Positions 7,928 to 15,056 of a stretch of DNA of 64,000 nucleotides are shown here, one piece after another (the stretch's first letter is position 1; every line of letters begins with the position of its first letter). The notes under the pieces are model-generated. The model searched no databases and was not told where the DNA came from. It worked only from the letters and a program-made list of their open reading frames with translations. This DNA comes from Desulfovibrio sp. (GTDB lineage Bacteria; Desulfobacterota; Desulfovibrionia; Desulfovibrionales; Desulfovibrionaceae), in assembly GCF_009712225.1 (NCBI RefSeq), contig NZ_WASP01000006.1, forward strand, positions 816,826 through 880,825, given 5' to 3'. Both the position numbers and the translations under genes were made by a program.

Positions 7928-9460
7928 TCAGAACATATAACGGAAGGTTAGGGAAACCCGCCAGTTATCACGATACTGCGAATCCTCTACCCCGCGCCAC
8001 GTGCTGCCGTCGAGATGCAGGTTCACATATGCGGCTTCGACATTCATCAGCAGGTTGTCGTAAATCTTGTAGGTGTTTGAAACGCTGCCTTCCCAGGCAT
8101 GGTCGGTGGTGGTGAGATAGGCCATGGGGCCGTCGGCCCGGCTGGGATAGCTTGTCATATTGGCCTTGCGGGGCATTTCAGCACTGTTGGTGCCATGAAA
8201 ATACGCAAGCTTGAAGGTGTGGGTAAGGTCGTTGATAAAGCTTACGTCCTTGATGGAGCCCACGATACCAGCCATGCCGCCGGGGTTGTGCCCCAGCACC
8301 TTCCAGGTATTGAGATCAAAAAATCCGCCGCCAAAGCCCAGGGGCGTGACCGGCCAGGGTGTGTTGAACACGGGCAGGCGTTCCGAACCGTTATAGGGGT
8401 TGCTGTCGTCGCCGCTGCCATACCAGGCGGTAACGCCGGGCGTACCCCAGTTGCATTTGTAGTCAACCCGCAAGGCCGCATACCAACCCTGGCGCACCAG
8501 ATCAAAGGTCCTGGCCTGACCGCTGGAACTGAATTGGGTGTAATTCTTGATTTCGCCCATATCCACGCGGCCATAAGTGAACTCGGCAGCGATATCAAAG
8601 GGCTCAATGGCCGTGAAGTCAGAGGTCAAACCGCCCCAGAAGCCGTTACCCCAGGTGTTGTTTGCGTTGCGATAGTTTTTTTCAAACGTGCTGAAGTAGT
8701 TGCCCCCGCTGCCGAGCACAGGCATAAGCCCGCCGCGCGGGGCGTAAATGGCAGGTTCGCGCTGATCGGTATTGGTATTGATGCCACGCAGGCTGTTTTC
8801 GCCGATAAGGCCGTACATGCCCCAGGGGGTTATTTTCATGCCATTGCCGGTTATGGGCAATGTCAGCGCGAACAGATCGAGGTTGTCGAGGTAATTTTTC
8901 TGCGTCTGACCGTTTTGCGTGATTTCAGAATTGTCGTTGAAGGGCCGCGCCCAAAAGCTTGTGAGTCCGATCTTGTAATTACCGCTGGTCACCAAGGGAG
9001 TGCTGACGGTAATGCCGGTGGAATAATGGCCGTAAACCGCACTCCAGTCGGTGACATAGCCGGGCAGCAGCTGCGGCTGCATGCCCATGCGCACCTTCAC
9101 GTCCGTTTGGGGAACTAGCCAGTCAATATAGGCGTGGCGTACACCAAGGTTTTTTGTGCTGTCTGCCCCAAGGGCCGCGCCGTCGCCAGCCCGCCCCCAG
9201 TTCATTGTTCCTGTACCCACGGTAAACATCAGGCTGCCAGACACGTTTTCGCTGGCAACGGCGTCGATCTGCGTACGCAAACGTTCAATGGCGCCAAAGG
9301 TATCGTTGCCCTTAACGCCCCGGGGCAGCACGTTGGACATTTCAAAGCTTACGTCAAATGCCCCCTTGATCTTGAAGTCAACCGCGTTTGCCGCCTGCGG
9401 CGATAACAGCAGGCCCCCGGCAAGCAACATTCCCAATACGTTGTCGCGAACAGCTTTCAT
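7928..9460 (-). CDS. Outer membrane porin, trimeric type
   Basis: A 510-residue outer membrane beta-barrel. A signal peptide spans residues about 1-26 (cleavage after ANA). The mature chain is rich in alternating aromatic and polar strands and ends FRYMF, the C-terminal Phe needed for barrel assembly. It resembles the large porins annotated as homotrimeric in Desulfovibrio. AGGAGGAG directly precedes the ATG at 9460, so a start ten codons further upstream is rejected. It points toward the ASST-family gene, each with its own terminator. An ACGTTG-N6-CAACGT site lies 83-100 bp upstream of the start. It probably admits the substrate handled by the neighbouring transporter and enzymes. Confidence 0.87.
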   Translation of the reverse strand: MKAVRDNVLGMLLAGGLLLSPQAANAVDFKIKGAFDVSFEMSNVLPRGVKGNDTFGAIERLRTQIDAVASENVSGSLMFTVGTGTMNWGRAGDGAALGADSTKNLGVRHAYIDWLVPQTDVKVRMGMQPQLLPGYVTDWSAVYGHYSTGITVSTPLVTSGNYKIGLTSFWARPFNDNSEITQNGQTQKNYLDNLDLFALTLPITGNGMKITPWGMYGLIGENSLRGINTNTDQREPAIYAPRGGLMPVLGSGGNYFSTFEKNYRNANNTWGNGFWGGLTSDFTAIEPFDIAAEFTYGRVDMGEIKNYTQFSSSGQARTFDLVRQGWYAALRVDYKCNWGTPGVTAWYGSGDDSNPYNGSERLPVFNTPWPVTPLGFGGGFFDLNTWKVLGHNPGGMAGIVGSIKDVSFINDLTHTFKLAYFHGTNSAEMPRKANMTSYPSRADGPMAYLTTTDHAWEGSVSNTYKIYDNLLMNVEAAYVNLHLDGSTWRGVEDSQYRDNWRVSLTFRYMF

Positions 9461-9542
9461 CACTCCTCCTGTGCAAGTTGGTGCAACCAAACAGAAACCT
9501 CTTCCGCTAATGCTCTGTATTGGCGCTTTCCCAAGCCCCGCA

Positions 9543-9560
9543 CCGTTGCCGCAACAACGT
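9543..9560. promoter_or_regulatory. Putative Crp/Fnr-type operator, copy 2
   Basis: CCGTTG-CCGCAA-CAACGT, the same 6-6-6 inverted-repeat layout as copy 1, located 83-100 bp upstream of the porin start on the minus strand. Confidence 0.6.
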
Positions 9561-9670
9561 TTTTTGAAAAAAGTTTATTTTTTCACAAAGACAGCACAAA
9601 ACGCCTCAACACGCATATAATATGCCAATTTAAAACATATTTTTTTGAATGTGAAAAAAATATTCAGAAA

Positions 9671-9688
9671 ACGTTGCCGAAACAACGT
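9671..9688. promoter_or_regulatory. Putative Crp/Fnr-type operator, copy 3
   Basis: ACGTTG-CCGAAA-CAACGT, a perfect inverted repeat in both half-sites, 103-120 bp upstream of the MFS transporter start. It shares the CCGNAA spacer with copy 2. Confidence 0.65.
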
Positions 9689-9790
9689 CGCTAAAACTCC
9701 TGCTGCCCTAGGTTTTTGAACCAGGATAGGCAGTGGATGATTTTTTTCACAAAAAATGCAAAATGGCAGACAATGAAAAGGAGAGGCGCA

Positions 9791-11125
9791 ATGCAGGATT
9801 CGCCGCGCATCAGCAATAACTACTTTGACGGCCTTGCAGTAACAGCACGCCATAAGGCTGTGTTCTTTATCATAATGGTCGCCTACTTTTGCGAGCAGAT
9901 GGATAACTGGAACTTTGGCTTTATCGCCCCGGCACTGATGCACAACTGGGGTCTGACCATGAAGGACATTGGCACTGTAACCTTCTGGTATTTTGCATCC
10001 ATGACCCTGGGCGGATTTGTCGGCGGATTTATTTCGGATATCATCGGGCGTCGCAAAACCTTTCTCATTGCCATTACTCTGTTTTCCACAGCCTCCATCA
10101 TCAACGGCCTCACCAACAGCTTTCCCGTATTTGTGGCGTCTCGAGCCCTGACCGGCTTTGGCGTGTTCTGCCTCATGGTGTGTTCACAGGCGTATATTGC
10201 AGAAATGGCCCCGGCCGAAAGCCGCGGCAAATGGCAAAACATGATAGCTGGTGTTGGTTTTTGCGCCGTGCCGGTCATAGGCATGCTGTGCCGCCTGATT
10301 ATTCCCCTGCACGAAGAAGCCTGGCGCTACATTTTCTATATGGGCGGCGTGGGCTACATCGCCCTTGCCATCGCCTGGCGCTATCTTGATGAATCACCTC
10401 GCTGGCTGGTGGCCCGGGGCCGCATTGCAGAAGCCGAAGCCGTCATGAAAGACCTTACCGGCAGGGATGTTGACCTTGCAGAAGCTGCCAGCAAATGCCT
10501 GACCACCAAGCCCCCGCTCAAGGATGTGCTGCTTGGCATGTGCAGCTCCAAATATCTCAAGCGCACTATCGTCATCTTTTTGCTGGTGGTTTGCACCAAC
10601 CCCGCCACCTTTGTGGTCACCAACTGGACAGCCACCCTGCTCAAGGCGCACGGCTTCCCGCTTGAAGACACCCTTATGGCGACCACGCTCATTTCCATTG
10701 GTGTGCCGCTCGGCCTGTTTGCCTCCAGCGCCTTTACTGATATGGGCGGTCGCAAAATTCCCATCGTCATCATGCTGCTTGTCATGGCGGTGCTGGCGCC
10801 CATCTTTGGCAATGTAAGCCAGTACTGGGTTCTGGTGCTTATCGGCGCCGTGCTTACGGCCTTTGTCATGGGCGTTGGTTTCACCATCTTTTCCTACACG
10901 GCAGAATCCTACCCCACTCACCTGCGCAATACCGCCACTGGCTTCCATTCCTCTGTGGGGCGTCTGGCCGTTGCCTTCTCACAACCTCTCATTCCTGTTG
11001 TCTATGCAGCATACAGCTTTGACGGAGTGTTTTACATTTTCAGCCTGCTGTGCGTCATCCCTGCCATTATTGTGGCCGTTTGGGGCGCGCGCACGGGTGG
11101 CAAGTCGCTTGAAGACATTGCCTAA
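9791..11125 (+). CDS. MFS transporter
   Basis: A 444-residue inner-membrane transporter of the major facilitator superfamily with about 12 membrane segments. The loop between segments 2 and 3 has the signature GGFISDIIGRRK and the later duplicate reads DMGGRK. The overall pattern is like the sugar or aromatic-acid porter branch, but the substrate cannot be read from sequence. GGAGAGG lies just before the ATG at 9791, so the longer reading from 9716 is rejected. It is the first gene of a plus-strand operon continuing with the glutaredoxin fusion, lipoamide dehydrogenase and lipoyl carrier, and it has an ACGTTG-N6-CAACGT operator upstream. Confidence 0.85.
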   Translation: MQDSPRISNNYFDGLAVTARHKAVFFIIMVAYFCEQMDNWNFGFIAPALMHNWGLTMKDIGTVTFWYFASMTLGGFVGGFISDIIGRRKTFLIAITLFSTASIINGLTNSFPVFVASRALTGFGVFCLMVCSQAYIAEMAPAESRGKWQNMIAGVGFCAVPVIGMLCRLIIPLHEEAWRYIFYMGGVGYIALAIAWRYLDESPRWLVARGRIAEAEAVMKDLTGRDVDLAEAASKCLTTKPPLKDVLLGMCSSKYLKRTIVIFLLVVCTNPATFVVTNWTATLLKAHGFPLEDTLMATTLISIGVPLGLFASSAFTDMGGRKIPIVIMLLVMAVLAPIFGNVSQYWVLVLIGAVLTAFVMGVGFTIFSYTAESYPTHLRNTATGFHSSVGRLAVAFSQPLIPVVYAAYSFDGVFYIFSLLCVIPAIIVAVWGARTGGKSLEDIA

Positions 11126-11188
11126 CCACTCTTCATGACAGGAATTTTTAACATCCGCATTTGAGCGTTTCGTCACAGGAGGACTCAC

Positions 11189-12010
11189 ATGGGCATAACC
11201 CTTTATACGGCGCCAGACTGCATACGCTGCAAGATCGTCAAAGCCTTTCTTGCCGAGCGCGGGTTGGCATACGACACCATAGATTTCAAGGCTGACGCGC
11301 AGGAATTCAACACGTTTTACCGCGCGAACCGCAAGGCCATTTACCGCAATCCCGAAGGGGTGGAATTTCCCCTGTTTTCTGATGGCGAGGTTATCAAGCA
11401 GGGATCCGGCGAAGTCATTGCCTACCTGCTTTCCGGCCACACGCTTGAGCGCTGCGTAACCCGCAGCGACATGCTCCATGGCAAGATCGCTGGCCTTTAC
11501 CCTTCGCAATGCCCCGCAGGGCAGGAAGACAACTTTGAGATACTGGTAAACCGTCTGGCCGCTGGCGGGTTGCAGGTATGGCTGCAAACTGATGGCCGCA
11601 AGCCGGACCTGCTGGAAAAACTGCTGAAGATCAAGGACGTGCACGTGATCTGCAACATGGTGGGCGGCCACGAGACGTGCACAAAAATTTTTGGCGGAGC
11701 GCCAAGCAGGGAAGAACTGGCAAAAACCATATCCCTTGTTCAGGCTACGCCCGACGGCGTGGTGCGCTTTCTGGCCATGCCGCTTCCCTCTGGCGACGGC
11801 TGGCAGTGGCCACAAAGGGAAGATGCCGCAGCGGCAGCCAGGCTGGTGGCAGAGGCTTGCGGCCAGCCCACCCTGCCCTACAGCATCACAGCCGTTGCGG
11901 CAGATTCGGTTTGGGACATGCGCGGGCTTGAGTCGTTGCCGGAGCAAAACCTTCTTGTCTACCGGTCGGCATCGCGTCAGCACATGTTCAAAGCCGACAT
12001 CGTTAAATAG
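11189..12010 (+). CDS. Glutaredoxin-domain fusion protein
   Basis: A 273-residue protein of two parts. Residues 1-80 are glutaredoxin-like, with a CIRC redox motif at 11-14. Residues about 105-270 are not a recognised thiol domain. The segment with LQVWLQTDGRKPDLLEKL, then VICNMVGG, then FLAMPLP resembles the later strands of radical SAM activases such as NrdG, but without the Cys cluster; this similarity is judged by eye. AGGAGG precedes the ATG. The gene lies 63 bp after the MFS gene and 10 bp before the dihydrolipoamide dehydrogenase, so a role in a thiol relay with the lipoyl carrier is plausible. The exact reaction is unknown. Confidence 0.7.
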   Translation: MGITLYTAPDCIRCKIVKAFLAERGLAYDTIDFKADAQEFNTFYRANRKAIYRNPEGVEFPLFSDGEVIKQGSGEVIAYLLSGHTLERCVTRSDMLHGKIAGLYPSQCPAGQEDNFEILVNRLAAGGLQVWLQTDGRKPDLLEKLLKIKDVHVICNMVGGHETCTKIFGGAPSREELAKTISLVQATPDGVVRFLAMPLPSGDGWQWPQREDAAAAARLVAEACGQPTLPYSITAVAADSVWDMRGLESLPEQNLLVYRSASRQHMFKADIVK

Positions 12011-12020
12011 GAGGCCGCAC

Positions 12021-13394
12021 ATGCAGTCCTTTGATACAATCATTCTCGGTGGCGGCCCCGGCGGAACAACAGCTGCGCGCATTCTGGCGCGGGCGGGCAA
12101 GAGCGTTGCCCTTGTGGAAAAAAACCATCTTGGCGGCACCTGCCTTAACTGCGGCTGCATACCCACCAAGATGCTGCTGGGCGCGGTTGCCCCGCTGGCA
12201 CTTCTGCACGCCCAGCAAAGAATCCGCGTGGCCAAGGGTGAAATTGCCGTTGACTTTGCAGCCCTGCAAACGCGTGTGAGCCGCTTTACAAAGGGCACAA
12301 GCCAGACTCTTGGCAAAAGCCTTGCCAGCCTGGGCGTGATGCTTTTTTCCGGTCGGGGAGAAGCCATCGCGCCGGGCACAATCCGGGTTCATGCAGCAGA
12401 CGGCCATACAGATATCAAGGCACAACACGTTATTCTTGCCTGCGGGTCTTCATCGGCTTCCTTTCCCGGTCTGACGCCCGATCATGACTGCGTGCTGGAC
12501 AGCACCGACCTGCTGGGCATCGCATCTGTGCCCGAAAGCCTGGTTATCATCGGCGCAGGGGCTATCGGCCTTGAACTTGGTGACTTTTTCTCGGCAATGG
12601 GCAGCAAGGTCACCATTGTGGAAGCCGCGCCCCACATCGCCCCGCTTGAAGATGCAGATGTGGCGGCCGAATTGCGCCGCGCTCTGCAGAAAAACGGCAT
12701 CACCTGTCACGAAGGTGCGCGCGCCAAGGATTTGCGCACGGTCAACGGACAGGCCCAGCTTACCCTTGATGACGGCACAGTCATTACCGCCGCCAAGGCA
12801 CTGGTGGCTGTGGGCCGCACGCCCAACACCGGCGGACTGCAGGCCGAGCAGCTTGGCTGCAAGCTCAACAAACGCGGCTATGTTGAAACGGATACCTTTC
12901 TTGAAGCCGCGCCCAATATCTACGCCGTGGGCGATGTCAACGGGCGTGTACTGCTGGCGCATGCTGCGGAGCATCAGGGGGCGTATGTGGCCGAACGCAT
13001 TCTTGGCCAGCGCCCTGAGGAATACCAGTCCGGGCCGGTGCCTTCATGCGTATACGGCGGCATGGAAGTCATGCGCGTGGGGCAGACGGCAGATACCCTG
13101 TTGCGTGAGGGTAAAAACGTGAAAGTCTCGCAGGCGGCCTTGTCCCTCAATCCAATTGCCCAAGCAAGCGGCGGAACAGCCGGTTTTGTCAAAACAGTGT
13201 GGAGTGATGGCCGTATTGCAGGCATTGCCGCGGTAGGCGCTGGCGTGTCGCACCTTGTGATGGTTGCCCTTCTGCTGATCAAGGAAGGCTACACAGAACA
13301 AAACCTGCATGAAATCATGTTTGCCCACCCCACACTGGATGAAATTGTGTCCATGTCCATTCTGGCTCCCAGAGCGCGTGTGGAACAAAACTAG
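12021..13394 (+). CDS. Dihydrolipoamide dehydrogenase-like flavoprotein
   Basis: A 457-residue pyridine nucleotide-disulfide oxidoreductase. It has the N-terminal FAD motif GGGPGGTTAA, the redox pair Cys41/Cys46 in the GGTCLNCGCIPTK block, a second Rossmann motif GAGAIGLELG for NAD(P), and the C-terminal HPTLDE containing the His of the catalytic dyad from the partner subunit. An additional Cys44 sits between the redox cysteines. AGGAGG precedes the ATG; a longer reading from 11691 overlaps the upstream gene and is rejected. It probably oxidises or reduces the lipoyl group of the carrier encoded 25 bp downstream, independently of any visible pyruvate dehydrogenase or glycine cleavage system. 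Confidence 0.9.
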   Translation: MQSFDTIILGGGPGGTTAARILARAGKSVALVEKNHLGGTCLNCGCIPTKMLLGAVAPLALLHAQQRIRVAKGEIAVDFAALQTRVSRFTKGTSQTLGKSLASLGVMLFSGRGEAIAPGTIRVHAADGHTDIKAQHVILACGSSSASFPGLTPDHDCVLDSTDLLGIASVPESLVIIGAGAIGLELGDFFSAMGSKVTIVEAAPHIAPLEDADVAAELRRALQKNGITCHEGARAKDLRTVNGQAQLTLDDGTVITAAKALVAVGRTPNTGGLQAEQLGCKLNKRGYVETDTFLEAAPNIYAVGDVNGRVLLAHAAEHQGAYVAERILGQRPEEYQSGPVPSCVYGGMEVMRVGQTADTLLREGKNVKVSQAALSLNPIAQASGGTAGFVKTVWSDGRIAGIAAVGAGVSHLVMVALLLIKEGYTEQNLHEIMFAHPTLDEIVSMSILAPRARVEQN

Positions 13395-13419
13395 CCCGGC
13401 AACCGCCAAGGAGATCAAG

Positions 13420-13800
13420 GTGAATTTTCCTCACGACAGAAAATACCATGCGGAACATCTGTGGGCGCAAAGCCAGCCGGACGGAACCTGCATCATTGGT
13501 ATTACCGACTTTGCGCAGGACCAGCTTGGCGGGGTGATCTTTGTGGATCTTCCCGCTGTCGGGGTCAGCTTCCGGCAGGGCGAATCGTGTGCTTCCATTG
13601 AATCCGTAAAGGTTACCAGCGAGGCCATCATGCCCATCTCCGGGCAGGTTACGGCCATTAACGAGGCCCTTGCCGACGCACCAGAACTGCTCAACAACGA
13701 TCCCTACACCCAGGGATGGCTGATAAAGGTGCAACCCACGGCACCGGATGAAGGTGGCTGCATTACAGCCGAGGAATATGCCCAGGCGGTGTCCAGCTAA
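13420..13800 (+). CDS. GcvH-like lipoyl carrier protein
   Basis: A 126-residue protein of the glycine cleavage H-protein/lipoyl domain family. The lipoyl attachment site is Lys64 in ASIESVKVTSE, followed by the typical PISGQV turn and the NDPYTQGWL region. The start is GTG, preceded by AAGGAG at 6 bases. No P- or T-protein is encoded nearby; instead it is the last gene of an operon with a glutaredoxin fusion and a dedicated dihydrolipoamide dehydrogenase. That suggests a specialised carrier, in the manner of the lipoate-binding proteins of sulfur-oxidation systems, rather than glycine cleavage. This is inferred from context. Confidence 0.87.
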   Translation: MNFPHDRKYHAEHLWAQSQPDGTCIIGITDFAQDQLGGVIFVDLPAVGVSFRQGESCASIESVKVTSEAIMPISGQVTAINEALADAPELLNNDPYTQGWLIKVQPTAPDEGGCITAEEYAQAVSS

Positions 13801-13827
13801 CAGCATCAAAGGCAGACTCCCCCACTG

Positions 13828-13858
13828 GTAGCCCCGAAGAATTGCCCTTCGGGGCTAC
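13828..13858. terminator. Hairpin after the lipoyl-carrier operon
   Basis: GTAGCCCCGAAG and CTTCGGGGCTAC form a perfect 12-bp stem with a 7-base loop, 27 bp after the stop codon. No T-run follows, so a Rho-independent terminator is not certain. Confidence 0.45.
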
Positions 13859-13869
13859 GCAGCATGAAG

Positions 13870-13907
13870 CCATGTCCCCCGGGCCAGAACTGGTACGGGG
13901 GACATGG
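13870..13907. repeat. Second perfect hairpin
   Basis: CCATGTCCCCCG and CGGGGGACATGG form a perfect 12-bp stem with a 14-base loop, directly after the first hairpin and also without a T-run. The rest of the gap to the GntR gene (13908-14263) shows only the operator palindrome at 14187. Confidence 0.5.
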
Positions 13908-14186
13908 CGTGTTATGGGCTGGGCACCCTGTGGTGGCAGTTATAGCGCAGACCTCGCTCTGCCGATTGAACCGCCCGATTTCCAGTGCGCGGGCTTTGCA
14001 GGATTCAGATACTTTTACGCAAACTCGCTGATCACACCACTAGCCCCAAACAGGCAAAACTGCCTTGGTTGATATACTGTTCAGCAAGCATGAATCCAAA
14101 GGGCAAGATCACCACTTTCGCCAGGACACGAGAGTATCAAATTTTTATTGTTTTAAAATCAGTATATTGCACCAATAAATTTACAA

Positions 14187-14200
14187 ACTGGAATTCCAGT
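14187..14200. promoter_or_regulatory. Putative GntR operator, copy 1
   Basis: ACTGGAATTCCAGT is a perfect 14-bp palindrome about 65 bp upstream of the GntR-family gene, suggesting autoregulation. Confidence 0.6.
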
Positions 14201-14263
14201 ATTCTGAGATTCCGCTTGACGAACCCGCCCTGACACTCTACGTTGAAAAAAAAGGTCAGGTGC

Positions 14264-14977
14264 ATGGTCACTATTCCCGAAGATTGCCGCAAGCTGAACA
14301 AGGGCTCGGATGAGAACTCCAATGTTCTTTATATTCAGGTTCTTGAAAAGATCCGCCTGTGGATTTTAAAAGGCTATATCAAAGAAGGCGAATACCTTCC
14401 CTCAGAGAGGGAAATTGCCGCCCTGTTTGACGTAAGCCGCATGCCCGTCACGCAGGCGCTCAAAATTCTTGAATTTCTGGGTGTTGTGCGTTTTATTCGA
14501 GGCAAGGGTTTTTGCGTCAAAAGCATCAACCTGCACCACATTATCAAGTGCATCGGCTTTATGGTTATGTCTGAACAAAACGACATAACAGACATTCAGG
14601 AAGCCCGCGAGGGCATTGAAGTTCAGGCTGCAACCCTGGCCGCCCAACGCCGCACGGACGAAGACATCACACGGGCCACCGCTGCCCTGGCCGAGATGGA
14701 AGCACGAATTGTACACGGCAAAAGCGCGGCACAGGCCTCACTGAGCTTTCACGAGGAACTGGTCAAGGCTTCTCACAACGACATACTGGTCAAGGTCAAC
14801 GATTTTCTGCGCGAAATGCTTAAAAGTTCGCGGCAGGAAACACTGCGCGACCCTGCCCAGCTTTCCCTTGCTGTGCAGCAGCACCGCGAAATTTTGCAGG
14901 CTGTCATTGACCGAGACAGCGAAAAGGCCGCCATGCTCATGCGCGAACACTTGCGGGTGCTGCCAACCCATCATTAA
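14264..14977 (+). CDS. GntR-family regulator (FCD/FadR subfamily)
   Basis: A 237-residue regulator with an N-terminal winged helix (residues about 20-85, containing YLPSEREIAALFDVSRMPVT and the wing RGKGFCV) and a C-terminal all-helical FCD ligand domain with the usual Asp/His metal-site layout (EAREGIEVQAA, FHEELVKASHN, QHREILQAV). The ATG at 14264 with AGGTCAGG upstream is preferred over the TTG at 14243. The palindrome TGGAATTCCA occurs upstream of this gene and twice at the start of the next, fitting GntR control of itself and of the downstream MFS/dehydratase genes. The ligand is probably a sugar acid. Confidence 0.87.
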   Translation: MVTIPEDCRKLNKGSDENSNVLYIQVLEKIRLWILKGYIKEGEYLPSEREIAALFDVSRMPVTQALKILEFLGVVRFIRGKGFCVKSINLHHIIKCIGFMVMSEQNDITDIQEAREGIEVQAATLAAQRRTDEDITRATAALAEMEARIVHGKSAAQASLSFHEELVKASHNDILVKVNDFLREMLKSSRQETLRDPAQLSLAVQQHREILQAVIDRDSEKAAMLMREHLRVLPTHH

Positions 14978-15010
14978 TCTGGCGTTTACAGCGCCATTTT
15001 TTTAAACCGT

Positions 15011-15026
15011 TGCTGGAATTCCAGCA
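15011..15026. promoter_or_regulatory. Putative GntR operator, copy 2
   Basis: TGCTGGAATTCCAGCA is a perfect 16-bp palindrome 31-46 bp upstream of the MFS start codon. Confidence 0.65.
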
Positions 15027-15056
15027 TTCCAAGACCGCATTCATAGGAGCAAGATC

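Noticed and set aside
13309-13800. Longer reading of the lipoyl carrier from 13309
   Set aside because: It would overlap the dehydrogenase gene; the AAGGAG-GTG start at 13420 matches the family length.
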